Positions 43,700-54,462 of a stretch of 64,000 bases of DNA are shown here, piece by piece (the first letter of the stretch is position 1; each line of letters opens with the position of its first letter). The notes under the pieces are model-generated. The model was given only the letters and a program-made list of their open reading frames with translations. It did not search any database and had not been told where the DNA came from. The translations under genes were made by a program, and so were the position numbers. Origin of the DNA: Algihabitans albus (GTDB taxonomy: Bacteria; Pseudomonadota; Alphaproteobacteria; Kiloniellales; DSM-21159); contig NZ_QXNY01000011.1 of the NCBI RefSeq assembly GCF_003572205.1, positions 62,001 through 126,000 on the forward strand, written 5' to 3'.

Positions 43700-44455
43700 T
43701 CAATTGGATAGGAAAGAACGCGCACGCTCTAGATCGGTCGGAGTATCGACAGTGAGCGGAGAGGTGTCAACGAGGGCCACGTCGATGCGTAACCCCGCTT
43801 CCATGGCACGTAGCTGCTCGAGCTTCTCGCGCTGCTCGAGCGGGCCGTGCGGCAGTTCGACGAAACGCTCCAAGGCGGCGCGTCGGAAAGCATAGAGCCC
43901 GATATGGTGGTAGAGAGGCCGAGTGGCGTCACCGCCATCCCAGGGCACCGGCGCCCGGCTGAAGTAGAGGGCCCGTGCGATCCGCTGCCCGTCCGGAAAG
44001 GCGACCGCAGCCTTGACCACGTTGGGATCGGACCGCTCGGCCGCATCGACGATTTCCGCCGCGATGGTGCCGATATCGACGGCCGGCTCCGCCAAAGGCT
44101 GAATTACGGCCCGAATGGCGGCAGGCTCAAGCGTCGGGACATCGCACTGAACGTTGACCACGGCATCGACGCGACCTTCGGGGTCGAGTTTTTGCAGCGC
44201 CTCGAAGATCCGGTCGGAGCCGGAGGGATGGTCCGGATCGGTCAGTACCGCCTGGCCTCCGGCGGCTTCGATGACCGCGACGATCTCGGGTTCCGCGGCA
44301 GCGACCGCCACCGGTCCGATGTCGGCCTTAACGGCCCGGCGCCAAACATGGAGGATCATCGGCTCGCCGCAGATATCGGCCAGCGGTTTGTCGGGCAGGC
44401 GCGTCGAAGCCAAACGAGCGGGAATCAGGACAAGGGGAGACTGCGGCAAGGCCAT
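43700..44455 (-). CDS. kdsB: 3-deoxy-manno-octulosonate cytidylyltransferase
   Basis: Activates KDO as CMP-KDO for lipid A/LPS core synthesis in the cytosol. It has 251 residues. The nucleotide-binding LIPARLASTRLPDKPLADICGEPMI is at the N terminus; then VLTDPDHPSGSDRI, NVQCDVPTLEP, and YFSRAPVPWDG follow, all in family order. The ATG at 44455 fits; the open frame to 44608 is upstream noise. It immediately precedes pheA, a conserved alphaproteobacterial pair. Confidence 0.96.
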   Translation of the reverse strand: MALPQSPLVLIPARLASTRLPDKPLADICGEPMILHVWRRAVKADIGPVAVAAAEPEIVAVIEAAGGQAVLTDPDHPSGSDRIFEALQKLDPEGRVDAVVNVQCDVPTLEPAAIRAVIQPLAEPAVDIGTIAAEIVDAAERSDPNVVKAAVAFPDGQRIARALYFSRAPVPWDGGDATRPLYHHIGLYAFRRAALERFVELPHGPLEQREKLEQLRAMEAGLRIDVALVDTSPLTVDTPTDLERARSFLSN

Positions 44456-44662
44456 GGCGGCTCTCAGATGAGATGGAACTTCTGGGATGCGGTGGAACTG
44501 CAGGAATGGGGCTGCGACGCTGCGCCACGCTGGCGCTGGCGCCACCATCATTAGGTCATGGACCTGCAGAGCGGCAAGTCGTGAGCGGCTGGAGGCGCTT
44601 TGCCGCAAACGCTGTCGCAGTCCGCGAGAGAGTCTGCGCCAGAGTGTCTGCCGCAGTTTCCA

Positions 44663-44691
44663 TTGAACGGGGCGGAACCGACAGCTATTGT
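44663..44691 (+). promoter_or_regulatory. Candidate promoter of the cytochrome c gene
   Basis: TTGAAC (44663-44668), a 17-base spacer, TATTGT (44686-44691), about 60 bases before the cytochrome ATG. The match is moderate (4/6 and 4/6). The remaining 200 bp back to kdsB shows nothing else. Confidence 0.35.
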
Positions 44692-44751
44692 CCCGCCGCC
44701 TAAAGCGCTAAAACGTTAGGATTCGTTAATAATCAGGGTTCTCGACGGCTC

Positions 44752-45852
44752 ATGTCTTCTCTCGAAATCAACAAGATCGCAGCGGCAGTCCTGACCGCCG
44801 GTTTGGTGGTCATGACCAGCGGATTCATCGCCGATCTTCTGGTGGGCGGTCATGGCGAAGCGGAAGAAGACGCTTACCCGATCCAGCTTGCCGAGGGCGA
44901 TGCGGGATCGGCTCCCATGGCCGAGGAAGAACCGGGTCTCGAGCCTGTCTTGCCGTTGCTGGCGTCCGCCGACCCGGCAGCAGGCGAATCCCTGACGCGC
45001 GCCTGCGCGGCTTGCCACTCCTTCGACCAGGGCGGTGCGCAGAAGGTCGGTCCCAATCTCTGGGACATCGTCAACGCGCCTCATGCGCACATCGCCGAGT
45101 TTGCTTACTCGGACGCGCTGATGGCCATGGCCGACGAGCCCTGGACCTATGAGGACCTGAACGCCTTCCTGGCAAGCCCGCGCGATTATGCCCCAGGCAC
45201 CAAAATGAGCTATGCCGGCATGCGCAGTGTCGAGGACCGCGCGAACCTGATCGCTTACCTGCGCAGTCTTTCGGAGGACCCTGCCCCCTTGCCGACGGCG
45301 GAGGAAATCGAGGCCGTGACCGGCGGCGGTGAAGCGGACGCCGAGGCAGCGCCGGCCGAAGAGGACGCGTCGGAAGCAGCGCCGACCGAAGAGCAGGCAT
45401 CGGAAGCGACCTCGGACGAGGCCGAGACCTCGGGAACTGCCGGCGAGACGCAGGAAGCCGCCGCAGACGCCGGAACCGCAGGCGCCATCGTCGAGCGGAT
45501 CGCCGCGGCCGATCCCGCCGCCGGCCAGCGGGCCGTGCGCGCCTGCGCCGCTTGTCACACCTTCGACGAAGGCGGCGCCAATCGGGTCGGGCCGAATCTG
45601 TGGAATACCGTTGGTGCTTCGGTCGCGCATCTGGACGACTTCAACTACTCCAACGTCTTCCAAGAGAAGCATGAGGCCGGTGAGATCTGGACCTACGAGG
45701 CGCTGTGGGAGTTCCTGAAGAACCCGCGCGAGTGGGCGCCCGGCAACCGCATGACCTATGCCGGCGTGCGCGACGAGGACGACAAGGCGGCGATCATCGC
45801 CTATCTGCGCAGCCTGTCCAGCGAGCCGGCGCCGCTCGAACCGCTGCAGTAG
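44752..45852 (+). CDS. Membrane-anchored cytochrome c with two heme domains
   Basis: Diheme c-type cytochrome of 366 residues. An N-terminal helix (AAAVLTAGLVVMTSGFIADLL) anchors it to the inner membrane facing the periplasm. Two homologous cytochrome c domains each have a CAACH heme site (residues 85-89 and 265-269) and a distal Met (GTKMSYAG near 152, GNRMTYAG near 333). A 60-residue acidic Ala/Glu/Thr linker joins them. It resembles CycM/cyt c552 electron carriers duplicated in tandem. It likely shuttles electrons between bc1 and terminal oxidase. The hisN-like gene starts 6 bp after its stop. Confidence 0.93.
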   Translation: MSSLEINKIAAAVLTAGLVVMTSGFIADLLVGGHGEAEEDAYPIQLAEGDAGSAPMAEEEPGLEPVLPLLASADPAAGESLTRACAACHSFDQGGAQKVGPNLWDIVNAPHAHIAEFAYSDALMAMADEPWTYEDLNAFLASPRDYAPGTKMSYAGMRSVEDRANLIAYLRSLSEDPAPLPTAEEIEAVTGGGEADAEAAPAEEDASEAAPTEEQASEATSDEAETSGTAGETQEAAADAGTAGAIVERIAAADPAAGQRAVRACAACHTFDEGGANRVGPNLWNTVGASVAHLDDFNYSNVFQEKHEAGEIWTYEALWEFLKNPREWAPGNRMTYAGVRDEDDKAAIIAYLRSLSSEPAPLEPLQ

Positions 45853-45858
45853 CCTGCG

Positions 45859-46659
45859 GTGACCGGCAGCCAAGACGGCCTCGATCTCTTCGCCGCCTTC
45901 GCCGAAGAGTTGGCGGATGCAGCGCGCGTCGTGACGCGTCGCTACTTCCGGACAGCCGTGACGGTCGACAGCAAGGCCGACGAGAGCCCGGTCACGATTG
46001 CCGATCGCGAAACAGAAGCGCGGTTGCGGGATTTGATCGCCCGGCGCTTCCCGGATCACGGCATCGTCGGCGAGGAACATGGCAGCGACCGGCGCGACGC
46101 CGAGTTCGTCTGGGTGCTCGACCCGATCGACGGCACCAAGGCCTTCATCACCGGCAACCCTCTGTTCGGCACCTTGATCGCCCTGACACGCGGCGGGCGC
46201 TCCATCCTGGGCGTCATCGATATGCCGATTCTCGGCGAGCGGTGGCTCGGCGCCGACGGGCGCACAGCCGAGCACATCGATGCCTCGGGCCGTCGCCCCG
46301 CACGCTCCCGCGCCTGCCCGTCGCTGGACGGGGCCGTCCTGCAAAGTACGCACCCCGACATGTTCGCCGGCCCCGACCTGGAGGCCTTCCTTCGGCTCGA
46401 CCGTGAGGTCGCAATGACGCGCTACGGCGGGGATTGCTTCAGCTACGGGCAGCTGTCCAGCGGTTTCATCGACCTTGTGGTCGAAGCCGGTCTGCAACCC
46501 TACGACTTCATGGCACTCCTGCCAGTGGTCGAGGGAGCGGGTGGCCGGGCGACCGATTGGAATGGAGCGCCCCTGACTCTCGACAGCGACGGCTACATGC
46601 TCGCAACCGGCGATCCCGAATTGATCGCGGCAGCCTCGCGTTGTCTGAAATCTTCGTAA
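45859..46659 (+). CDS. hisN: Inositol monophosphatase family protein, histidinol-phosphatase type
   Basis: Mg-dependent phosphatase of 266 residues, most like the HisN-type histidinol-phosphatases of alphaproteobacteria. Metal-site motifs are VTIADRETEARL, GIVGEEHG, VLDPIDGTKAFITG and the C-terminal ...PYDFMALLPVVEGAGG. The GTG start at 45859 is six bases after the cytochrome stop, so the two are co-transcribed. The substrate assignment (histidinol phosphate versus inositol phosphate) is by resemblance only. Confidence 0.88.
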   Translation: MTGSQDGLDLFAAFAEELADAARVVTRRYFRTAVTVDSKADESPVTIADRETEARLRDLIARRFPDHGIVGEEHGSDRRDAEFVWVLDPIDGTKAFITGNPLFGTLIALTRGGRSILGVIDMPILGERWLGADGRTAEHIDASGRRPARSRACPSLDGAVLQSTHPDMFAGPDLEAFLRLDREVAMTRYGGDCFSYGQLSSGFIDLVVEAGLQPYDFMALLPVVEGAGGRATDWNGAPLTLDSDGYMLATGDPELIAAASRCLKSS

Positions 46660-46797
46660 TCTCCGCGTCTTCGGGGCCCAAAGCAGTTGCGTGCCCACCC
46701 CTCTGGCATACCTAATAGCGAGCCGGAATGGGCGGGACCAGCTTGGCCGGGAAGAGCCATCACCCGTTCCGAAAGATCTCGCCATCGGGAGTTGGCC

Positions 46798-48873
46798 GTG
46801 CGCAGTGCGCTCTTTTGTCTGGTTTTTGCGCTTCTTGGCTTGACCGGAATGCCAGCAAGCCTGGCTCAGAACGCATCCGAAACGATAAGCGACGCGACAC
46901 TGGCGCAAGCCGACCTGACAGCCCTGAGCGCCGAGTATCAAATCTACGAGGTGGTGCGCCTGGAGGCCGGCCAGAGAGTCTACCGCTCGCACGCCATCGC
47001 GATGCACGGCGAACCCAAGTATCCAGCCAACTGGACGCATTTCGACTACGTCAATCCGGACGCACCCAAAGGCGGCCAGATGACGGTGGGAAGCCAGGGC
47101 ACTTTCGATTCGTTCAATGCCGAGAACGGCCGGGGCAATCCGGTCGGCGCCGGCTACGAATCATTGCTGGAGTCCTCGGACGACGAGGCCTTCACCAAAT
47201 ACGGGCTGATCGCCGAGTGGGTGGAATGGCCGGAGGACCGATCCTGGGTCACCTTCAAGCTGCGTGACGAAGCCCGCTGGCACGATGGGCAACCGATCAC
47301 GGTCGAGGACATCATCTGGTCCTACAATACGCTGGTGAACGACGGCCAGCCCTTCTACCGCTTCTATTTCGGCGCCGTGGAGGTTGTCGAGGAAGTTGGC
47401 CCACGACAAGTCCGCTTCATCTTCAACGAACGCGACAACCGCGAACTCCCGCTCATCATCGGCCAGATGCCGGTCATGCCGAAGCACTATTGGGAAGAGC
47501 GCGATTTCACGACCACAACGCTGGACCCGCCGCTGACCAGCGGTCCCTATAGAATCTCGGCGTTCGAGCCCGGCCGCTACGTTGTGCGCGAGAGGGTCGA
47601 AGACTATTGGGGGGCCGATCTGCCGATCAACGTCGGCCGCCACAACTTCAACCGTATGCGCAGCGAGTTCTTTCGCGACGACACGGTCATCCGCACCGCG
47701 CTGAAAGCCGGAACACTGGATTTCCGGCGCGAAAATCAGGCCAAGGCCTGGGCGCTCGACTACGATATCCCCGCCGTCCAGCAAGGCTGGCTGCGCCAGG
47801 AAGAGGTCCGGCACAACCTGCCGACCGGCATGCAGGCCTTCGTGATGAACACTCGGCGTCCGCTGTTCCAGGACGCCAGGGTGCGCCGCGCGTTGGCCTT
47901 CGCCTTCGACTTCGAATGGACCAACTCGGCGCTTTTCTTCGACCTCTACGCCCGCACCTCGAGCTATTTCTCGAACTCCGAGCTCGCCGCTAGCGGCCTC
48001 CCGGAGGGCGAAGAGCTGGAGATTCTGGAAGGCCATCGCGGGCAGATCCCCGATGAGGTCTTCACGACGCCGTTCTGGGTGCCGGGCACCGACGGCAGCG
48101 GATGGCCACGCGACAACATCATCCAGGGTCTGGAGCTGTTCGAAGAAGCCGGGTGGGAGGTCCGCGATCTGCAACTCGTCAACGTCGAGACCGGCCAGCC
48201 GATGCGGTTCGAGATCCTGTTGGTCAGCCCGGCCTTCGAACGGATCGTGCTGCCCTTCGTCCGCAATCTGACCCGCATGGGAATCGACGCCCGGGTGCGT
48301 CTGGTCGACCAGTCTCAGTACATCAACCGACTGCGCAGCTTCGACTTCGACATGATCGTCAGCGTCATGCCCCAGTCCGATTCGCCCGGCAACGAGCAGC
48401 GCGACTTCTGGTCCAGCGAAGCGGCCGACCAGCCGCGCAGCCGCAACCTCGCCGGCATCAAGGACCCGGTGATCGACGCGTTGATCAGCCAAGTCATAAC
48501 GGCCCCCGACCGCGAGTCCCTGGTGGCGCGTACCCGGGCGCTCGACCGGGTTCTGCAATGGGGCCACTACACGATCCCTCAGTGGCATTCCCGAAGCCTC
48601 AACCTGCTTTACTGGGACAAGTTCGCCCGACCGGAGACCGACGGCCTGTCCAACAACGGCACCGCGATAGATCGCTGGTGGTATGTGCAGGCCAAGGCCG
48701 ACGAACTGCTCGCGCGGGAGCGGGCCAACCCCGAGATACTCGAGGCCGGCATCGAAGAAGGCAGCGGCGAGAGCGGAACTCCGGGCTGGGGAACCACCCT
48801 GCTGGTGGTTGCGGGCCTGGGCTTCGTCGTCTGGTTCCTGCTGCGTGGCGCATTGCGCCGCCGCACGGCCTGA
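46798..48873 (+). CDS. yejA: Oligopeptide ABC transporter substrate-binding protein, YejA type, with C-terminal membrane segment
   Basis: Family 5 extracellular solute-binding protein of about 691 residues. The GTG at 46798 has GGGAG six bases upstream and gives a signal peptide (ALFCLVFALLGLTGMPASLAQ). The body has YejA-type features: AMHGEPKYPANWTHFDYVNPDAPKGGQM, WVTFKLRDEARWHDGQPITVEDI, and the C-terminal HYTIPQWHSRSLNLLYWDKF. The last 25 residues form a hydrophobic helix plus Arg cluster (LLVVAGLGFVVWFLLRGALRRR), which would tether it to the membrane; E. coli YejA lacks this. First gene of yejABEF. Confidence 0.92.
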   Translation: MRSALFCLVFALLGLTGMPASLAQNASETISDATLAQADLTALSAEYQIYEVVRLEAGQRVYRSHAIAMHGEPKYPANWTHFDYVNPDAPKGGQMTVGSQGTFDSFNAENGRGNPVGAGYESLLESSDDEAFTKYGLIAEWVEWPEDRSWVTFKLRDEARWHDGQPITVEDIIWSYNTLVNDGQPFYRFYFGAVEVVEEVGPRQVRFIFNERDNRELPLIIGQMPVMPKHYWEERDFTTTTLDPPLTSGPYRISAFEPGRYVVRERVEDYWGADLPINVGRHNFNRMRSEFFRDDTVIRTALKAGTLDFRRENQAKAWALDYDIPAVQQGWLRQEEVRHNLPTGMQAFVMNTRRPLFQDARVRRALAFAFDFEWTNSALFFDLYARTSSYFSNSELAASGLPEGEELEILEGHRGQIPDEVFTTPFWVPGTDGSGWPRDNIIQGLELFEEAGWEVRDLQLVNVETGQPMRFEILLVSPAFERIVLPFVRNLTRMGIDARVRLVDQSQYINRLRSFDFDMIVSVMPQSDSPGNEQRDFWSSEAADQPRSRNLAGIKDPVIDALISQVITAPDRESLVARTRALDRVLQWGHYTIPQWHSRSLNLLYWDKFARPETDGLSNNGTAIDRWWYVQAKADELLARERANPEILEAGIEEGSGESGTPGWGTTLLVVAGLGFVVWFLLRGALRRRTA

Positions 48874-48889
48874 GCCAGGGTAGCACCTC

Positions 48890-49984
48890 ATGACCGCCTA
48901 TATCATTCGCCGCCTGCTACTGATCGTGCCCACGCTCTTCGTGATCATGCTGATCAACTTCGTGGTGCTGCAGTTCCTGCCCGGCGGTCCGGTCGAGCAG
49001 GTGATCGCCCAGATCACCCAGACCGGACCAGGCATCACCGAGCGCATCACCCAGGGCCAGAGCGGCGAGGTCGCCCTGCCCGTCGGCGAGGGCAACCAGT
49101 CGACCTACCGTGGCGCCCAGGGCCTGGACGACGAGTTCATCGCCGAACTGGAACGGCAGTTCGGCTTCGACAAACCGCTGCACGAGCGCTTCTTCCTGAT
49201 GGTCGGCAACTATGCCGTCTTCGACTTCGGCGACTCCTTCTTCCGCGACGAGCCGGTCGTCGATCTGATCCTCGACAAGATGCCGGTCTCGATCTCTCTG
49301 GGGATCTGGTCGACGCTGCTGATCTACCTGGTCTCGATCCCGCTCGGCATCGCCAAGGCGGTGCGCGACGGGCAACGCTTCGACATCTGGACCTCAGGTA
49401 TCGTGGTGGTCGCCACCGCGGTTCCAGGCTTTCTTTTCGCCGTCTTCCTGCTGATCGTCTTCGCGGGCGGGGAATACTTTTCGATCTTTCCGCTGCGCGG
49501 CATCGTCTCCGACAACTGGGAGGAACTGCCGCTCGGGCAGCAGATCCTGGACTATCTGTGGCACATGGTGCTGCCGACCGTCTCCATGGCGATCGGCGGC
49601 TTCGCAGCCCTGACCATGCTGACCAAGAACTCCTTCCTGGATCAGATCAATCAGCAGTACGTGGTCACCGCACGGGCGAAGGGCCTGGAAGACAAGCGGG
49701 TGCTCTACGGACATGTCTTCCGCAACGCCATGCTGATCGTGGTCTCGGGCTTCCCGGCGGCCCTCGTCGGCATGCTTTTCACCGGGGCAGTGCTGATCGA
49801 GACGATCTTTTCCCTCGACGGCCTCGGGCTACTGGGCTTCGAGGCGGTATTCAACCGCGACTACCCCATCGTTCTGGGCACGCTCTACTTCTTCACTCTG
49901 CTCGGCCTGATCCTGGGTCTGGTTACGGACCTGACCTACACGCTGATCGACCCGCGCATCGATTTCGAGAGTCGGGAGACCTGA
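48890..49984 (+). CDS. yejB: Peptide ABC transporter permease YejB
   Basis: Inner-membrane permease of 364 residues. It starts with the helix YIIRRLLLIVPTLFVIMLINFVVLQFLPGGPVE (read in parts), contains the long YejB-specific periplasmic insert, and has the EAA loop in KNSFLDQINQQYVVTARAKGLEDKRVLYGHVFRNA. It pairs with YejE to form the channel. Starts 17 bp after yejA. Confidence 0.95.
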   Translation: MTAYIIRRLLLIVPTLFVIMLINFVVLQFLPGGPVEQVIAQITQTGPGITERITQGQSGEVALPVGEGNQSTYRGAQGLDDEFIAELERQFGFDKPLHERFFLMVGNYAVFDFGDSFFRDEPVVDLILDKMPVSISLGIWSTLLIYLVSIPLGIAKAVRDGQRFDIWTSGIVVVATAVPGFLFAVFLLIVFAGGEYFSIFPLRGIVSDNWEELPLGQQILDYLWHMVLPTVSMAIGGFAALTMLTKNSFLDQINQQYVVTARAKGLEDKRVLYGHVFRNAMLIVVSGFPAALVGMLFTGAVLIETIFSLDGLGLLGFEAVFNRDYPIVLGTLYFFTLLGLILGLVTDLTYTLIDPRIDFESRET

Positions 49985-49989
49985 GGCCG

Positions 49990-51128
49990 ATGACCGGAGC
50001 GCTCACCTCGGACCGCGCACAGGACCGCTTCCTGGGCATCCCGCTGACTCCGCTCGACCGCCGCAGGATCGAGAGCTTCAAGGCGAACCGGCGCGGCCTC
50101 TGGTCCCTCTGGATCTTTCTGGCGCTGTTCCTGGTGACGCTCTTCGCAGAGCTGGTCGCCAACGACCGGCCTTTGCTGGTTTGGTACGATGGCGGGGCCT
50201 ACGCGCCAGTTTTCGAACGCTATCCCGAGACCGCCTTCGGCGGCGTGCTGCCGACCGAGGCCGACTACACCGACCCGGCGGTCCAGGCGCTGATCGCCGA
50301 GAAGGGCTGGATGATCTGGCCACTGATCCCCTACGACCACACGACGGTGGCCTGGAACCTGCCGGACCCGGCGCCCTCGCCGCCTTCGGCCGCCCACTGG
50401 CTCGGCACCGACGACCAGGCGCGCGACGTGGTGGCACGGGTGATCTACGGCTTTCGCATCTCGGTACTCTTCGGCTTCGCGGTGATCGTGGTTTCGGCCG
50501 TCGTCGGCGTCACCGTCGGCGCTCTGCAGGGCTTCTACGGAGGACGGCTCGACCTCTTCGGTCAGCGGCTGATCGAGATCTGGTCGTCCATGCCGCAGCT
50601 CTACATTCTGATCATCATGGCAAGTCTCGTGGAGCCGAACTTCTGGTGGCTTCTGATCGTCCTGCTGCTCTTCGCCTGGATCGGCTTCGTGGGAGTCGTG
50701 CGCGCCGAATTTCTGCGCGCCCGTAACTTCGACTACGTCCGCGCGAGCCGCGCGCTGGGAGCGCCCGACAGCGTGGTGATCTTTCGCCATGTGCTGCCAA
50801 ACGCGATGGTGGCGACCCTGACCATGCTGCCCTTCGCCCTGGCCGGCTCGGTCACCATCCTGACCTCGCTGGACTTCCTCGGTATCGGACTGCCGCCGGG
50901 CTCGGCCTCGCTAGGGGAAGTGCTGGCCCAAGGCAAAGCCAATCTCAATGCACCCTGGCTGGGCCTAACCGGCTTCTTCACCATCGCCCTGCTGCTGAGC
51001 CTGCTGATCTTCATCGGCGAGGCCGTGCGCGACGCCTTCGACCCGCGCAAGGTTTGGGCCGGCAGCGCGCCGCCACCCGAAGAAAGCGAACCGGTCGCGC
51101 AACCCAAGCAAGCGCCGGCAGGTGCCGA

Positions 51129-51132
<4 letters not shown>
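49990..51132 (+). CDS. yejE: Peptide ABC transporter permease YejE
   Basis: Second permease, 380 residues. FKANRRGLWSLWIFLALFLVTLFAEL is the N-terminal helix; the large insert with VYDGGAY-type WYDGGAYAPVFERYPETAFGG is YejE-specific; HWLGTDDQARDVVARVIYGFRIS and the EAA loop VRASRALGAPDSVVIFRHVLPNA follow. The ATG at 49990 is six bases after the yejB stop; the frame upstream is open but overlaps yejB. ATGA overlap with yejF. Confidence 0.95.
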
Positions 51133-52808
<1,676 letters not shown>

Positions 52809-52819
52809 AAGCGGAGCTT

Positions 52820-53749
52820 ATGGCGCTTCTGTTCAAATCCGATGTCGACCGCCCGGACAGCTGGATCCCCGCTCTCCGGACCGCACTCCCCGGCATGGAG
52901 GTGCGCAAATGGCCGGAGGTGGGCGATCCGGCCGAGATCGACTATGCGCTGGTCTGGCAGCCGCCGGAGGGGTTCCTCGCCTCCCTACCCCATCTCAAGG
53001 CGATTCTCTCGATCGGTGCCGGCATCGACCATCTGACGCGCGACCCGAAACTGCCGCGCCACCTGCCGCTGGTGCGCATGGTCGAACCGGGCCTGACCTC
53101 CGGCATGACCGAGTTCGTGGTGATGCAGAGCCTGTTCCACCATCGCCGCCTGCTCGATTACCTCGACCAGCAGGATCGCAAGGTCTGGCGGGAACTGGCT
53201 CCCGTCGCCGCCTGGCAGCGGCGGGTGGGCGTCATGGGGCTTGGGGAGTTGGGCGCCGATGCGGTGGATCGCCTGGTGCGGCTGCGGTTCGATGTGGCCG
53301 GCTGGTCACGCAGCCGCCGCGCCCTGCCAGGTGCCGCCTGCTTTGCGGGCCAGGAGGAGCTGCCGGCCTTTCTGGCCCGCAGCGATATCCTGGTCTGCCT
53401 GCTACCGCTGACGGAAGAGACCGACAGCATCCTCAATGCGCAACTTTTCGCACAACTGCCGAAAGGGGCCTGCGTGATCAACGTCGGCCGCGGCGAGCAT
53501 CTGGTCGAGCAGGACCTGCTGGCGGCGCTGGAGACCGGCCAGATCGATTCGGCGACCCTGGATGTCTTCCGCGACGAACCTTTGCCGCCCGACTCGCCTT
53601 TCTGGAGCCACCCGCGCGTTGTGGTGACGCCGCACATCGCCTCCATGACCATTCCGGAGACGGCGGCGGAGGCCATGGCCGAGGCGATTCGCACGCTGGA
53701 GGCCGGCGGCACGCCGCCGGGGCTCGTGGACCTGGCGCGGGGATACTAG
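52820..53749 (+). CDS. ghrA: Glyoxylate/hydroxypyruvate reductase A
   Basis: D-2-hydroxyacid dehydrogenase of 309 residues of the GhrA type, reducing glyoxylate or hydroxypyruvate with NAD(P)H. Features are SIGAGIDHLTRDP, the shortened Rossmann motif GVMGLGELGADAV, INVGRGEHLVEQDLL (Arg), DVFRDEPLP (Glu) and HPRVVVTPHIASMT (His). It follows yejF by 11 bp and may be in the same transcript, though the functions are unrelated. Confidence 0.93.
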   Translation: MALLFKSDVDRPDSWIPALRTALPGMEVRKWPEVGDPAEIDYALVWQPPEGFLASLPHLKAILSIGAGIDHLTRDPKLPRHLPLVRMVEPGLTSGMTEFVVMQSLFHHRRLLDYLDQQDRKVWRELAPVAAWQRRVGVMGLGELGADAVDRLVRLRFDVAGWSRSRRALPGAACFAGQEELPAFLARSDILVCLLPLTEETDSILNAQLFAQLPKGACVINVGRGEHLVEQDLLAALETGQIDSATLDVFRDEPLPPDSPFWSHPRVVVTPHIASMTIPETAAEAMAEAIRTLEAGGTPPGLVDLARGY

Positions 53750-53799
53750 GAACGGAACTAGCGGCGTTAGAGAGTCGCTGAGCAGCAACCGAACGGCGT

Positions 53800-54336
53800 T
53801 CAATTCGGCCGACTGCGATCCAGCAAAGGAAGCGCCTCGACGGCACGCAAGATGGCTTCGCTCCGCTCATCCGCCGGGCGGCGCGGCAAATCGTAGCCCG
53901 CCTCGCTCAGGACCGTCGCGATCTCGGCTGCCGGTGACAGCAGGTCTTCGCCGGGACCGCCGCGCAGCAGACGCCTCGCCTGGTCGCGCGCAACCGCCGC
54001 TTCCTGCCGACCTGCCGCAGCGATCAGCGCGAGCAGACGATATTCGTCCGGACCGACCCGCCGGCAGCAGTTGGGATTGTAGGCGATTTCACCCTGCGCC
54101 TCGCGGACACAGCGGTAGATCAGACGCGACAGAGCCCCGAGCAGGCGCCGGGCAGGCTCGGTTCCGAGTTCGCGCGACAGGCCCGACCAGACCTGTTCAT
54201 GTCGCTTCGGCTGCTTCGCAACGAGCCCCTCCAGCCAGGAACGGTAAGACCAGAGCAGCAGTCGCTCGCCGGCAGCCAAGTCGCAAACCGAATCGCTCGG
54301 CGCATCCGGCCTCCGAAACAACCCGTCGCGCGGCAT
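53800..54336 (-). CDS. Unknown protein behind a Fur-like box
   Basis: A 178-residue soluble protein I do not recognise. The sequence has an N-terminal segment with SVCDLAAGERLLLWSYRSW, a Cys pair in EIAYNPNCCRRVGPDEYRLL, and an Ala/Arg-rich helical remainder. The ATG at 54334-54336 has AGAGG six bases upstream; a GTG two codons earlier is an alternative. A near-consensus Fur-type operator lies at 54404-54418, so iron control is likely. It may mark an iron- or heme-linked protein; the function is open. Confidence 0.75.
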   Translation of the reverse strand: MPRDGLFRRPDAPSDSVCDLAAGERLLLWSYRSWLEGLVAKQPKRHEQVWSGLSRELGTEPARRLLGALSRLIYRCVREAQGEIAYNPNCCRRVGPDEYRLLALIAAAGRQEAAVARDQARRLLRGGPGEDLLSPAAEIATVLSEAGYDLPRRPADERSEAILRAVEALPLLDRSRPN

Positions 54337-54403
54337 TGGCACCTCTTCGATTGGCTATCATCACTTGCTCTGACGCTAACCGCTTCCTGGTCATTATTGC
54401 AAG

Positions 54404-54418
54404 TGATTTTCATTCTCA
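54404..54418. promoter_or_regulatory. Fur/Irr-type iron operator candidate
   Basis: TGATTTTCATTCTCA, or on the minus strand TGAGAATGAAAATCA. It matches the 7-1-7 Fur core TGATAATnATTATCA at 12 of 14 positions, and also TGA-N9-TCA, the spacing of the RirA iron box. It lies 68 bp before the start of the minus-strand unknown gene, within an AT-rich tract. Confidence 0.55.
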
Positions 54419-54462
54419 TTTAGAGCGCGGAAGGATTTGCCCAAAGGCCGGCAGCGCCACGA

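Noticed and set aside
44716-47040. 774-codon minus-strand open frame
   Set aside because: It lies antisense to the cytochrome c, hisN and yejA genes, which have clear family motifs. The long frame results from GC-rich third positions.
47161-48891. 576-codon minus-strand open frame
   Set aside because: It is antisense to yejA, which matches its family throughout.
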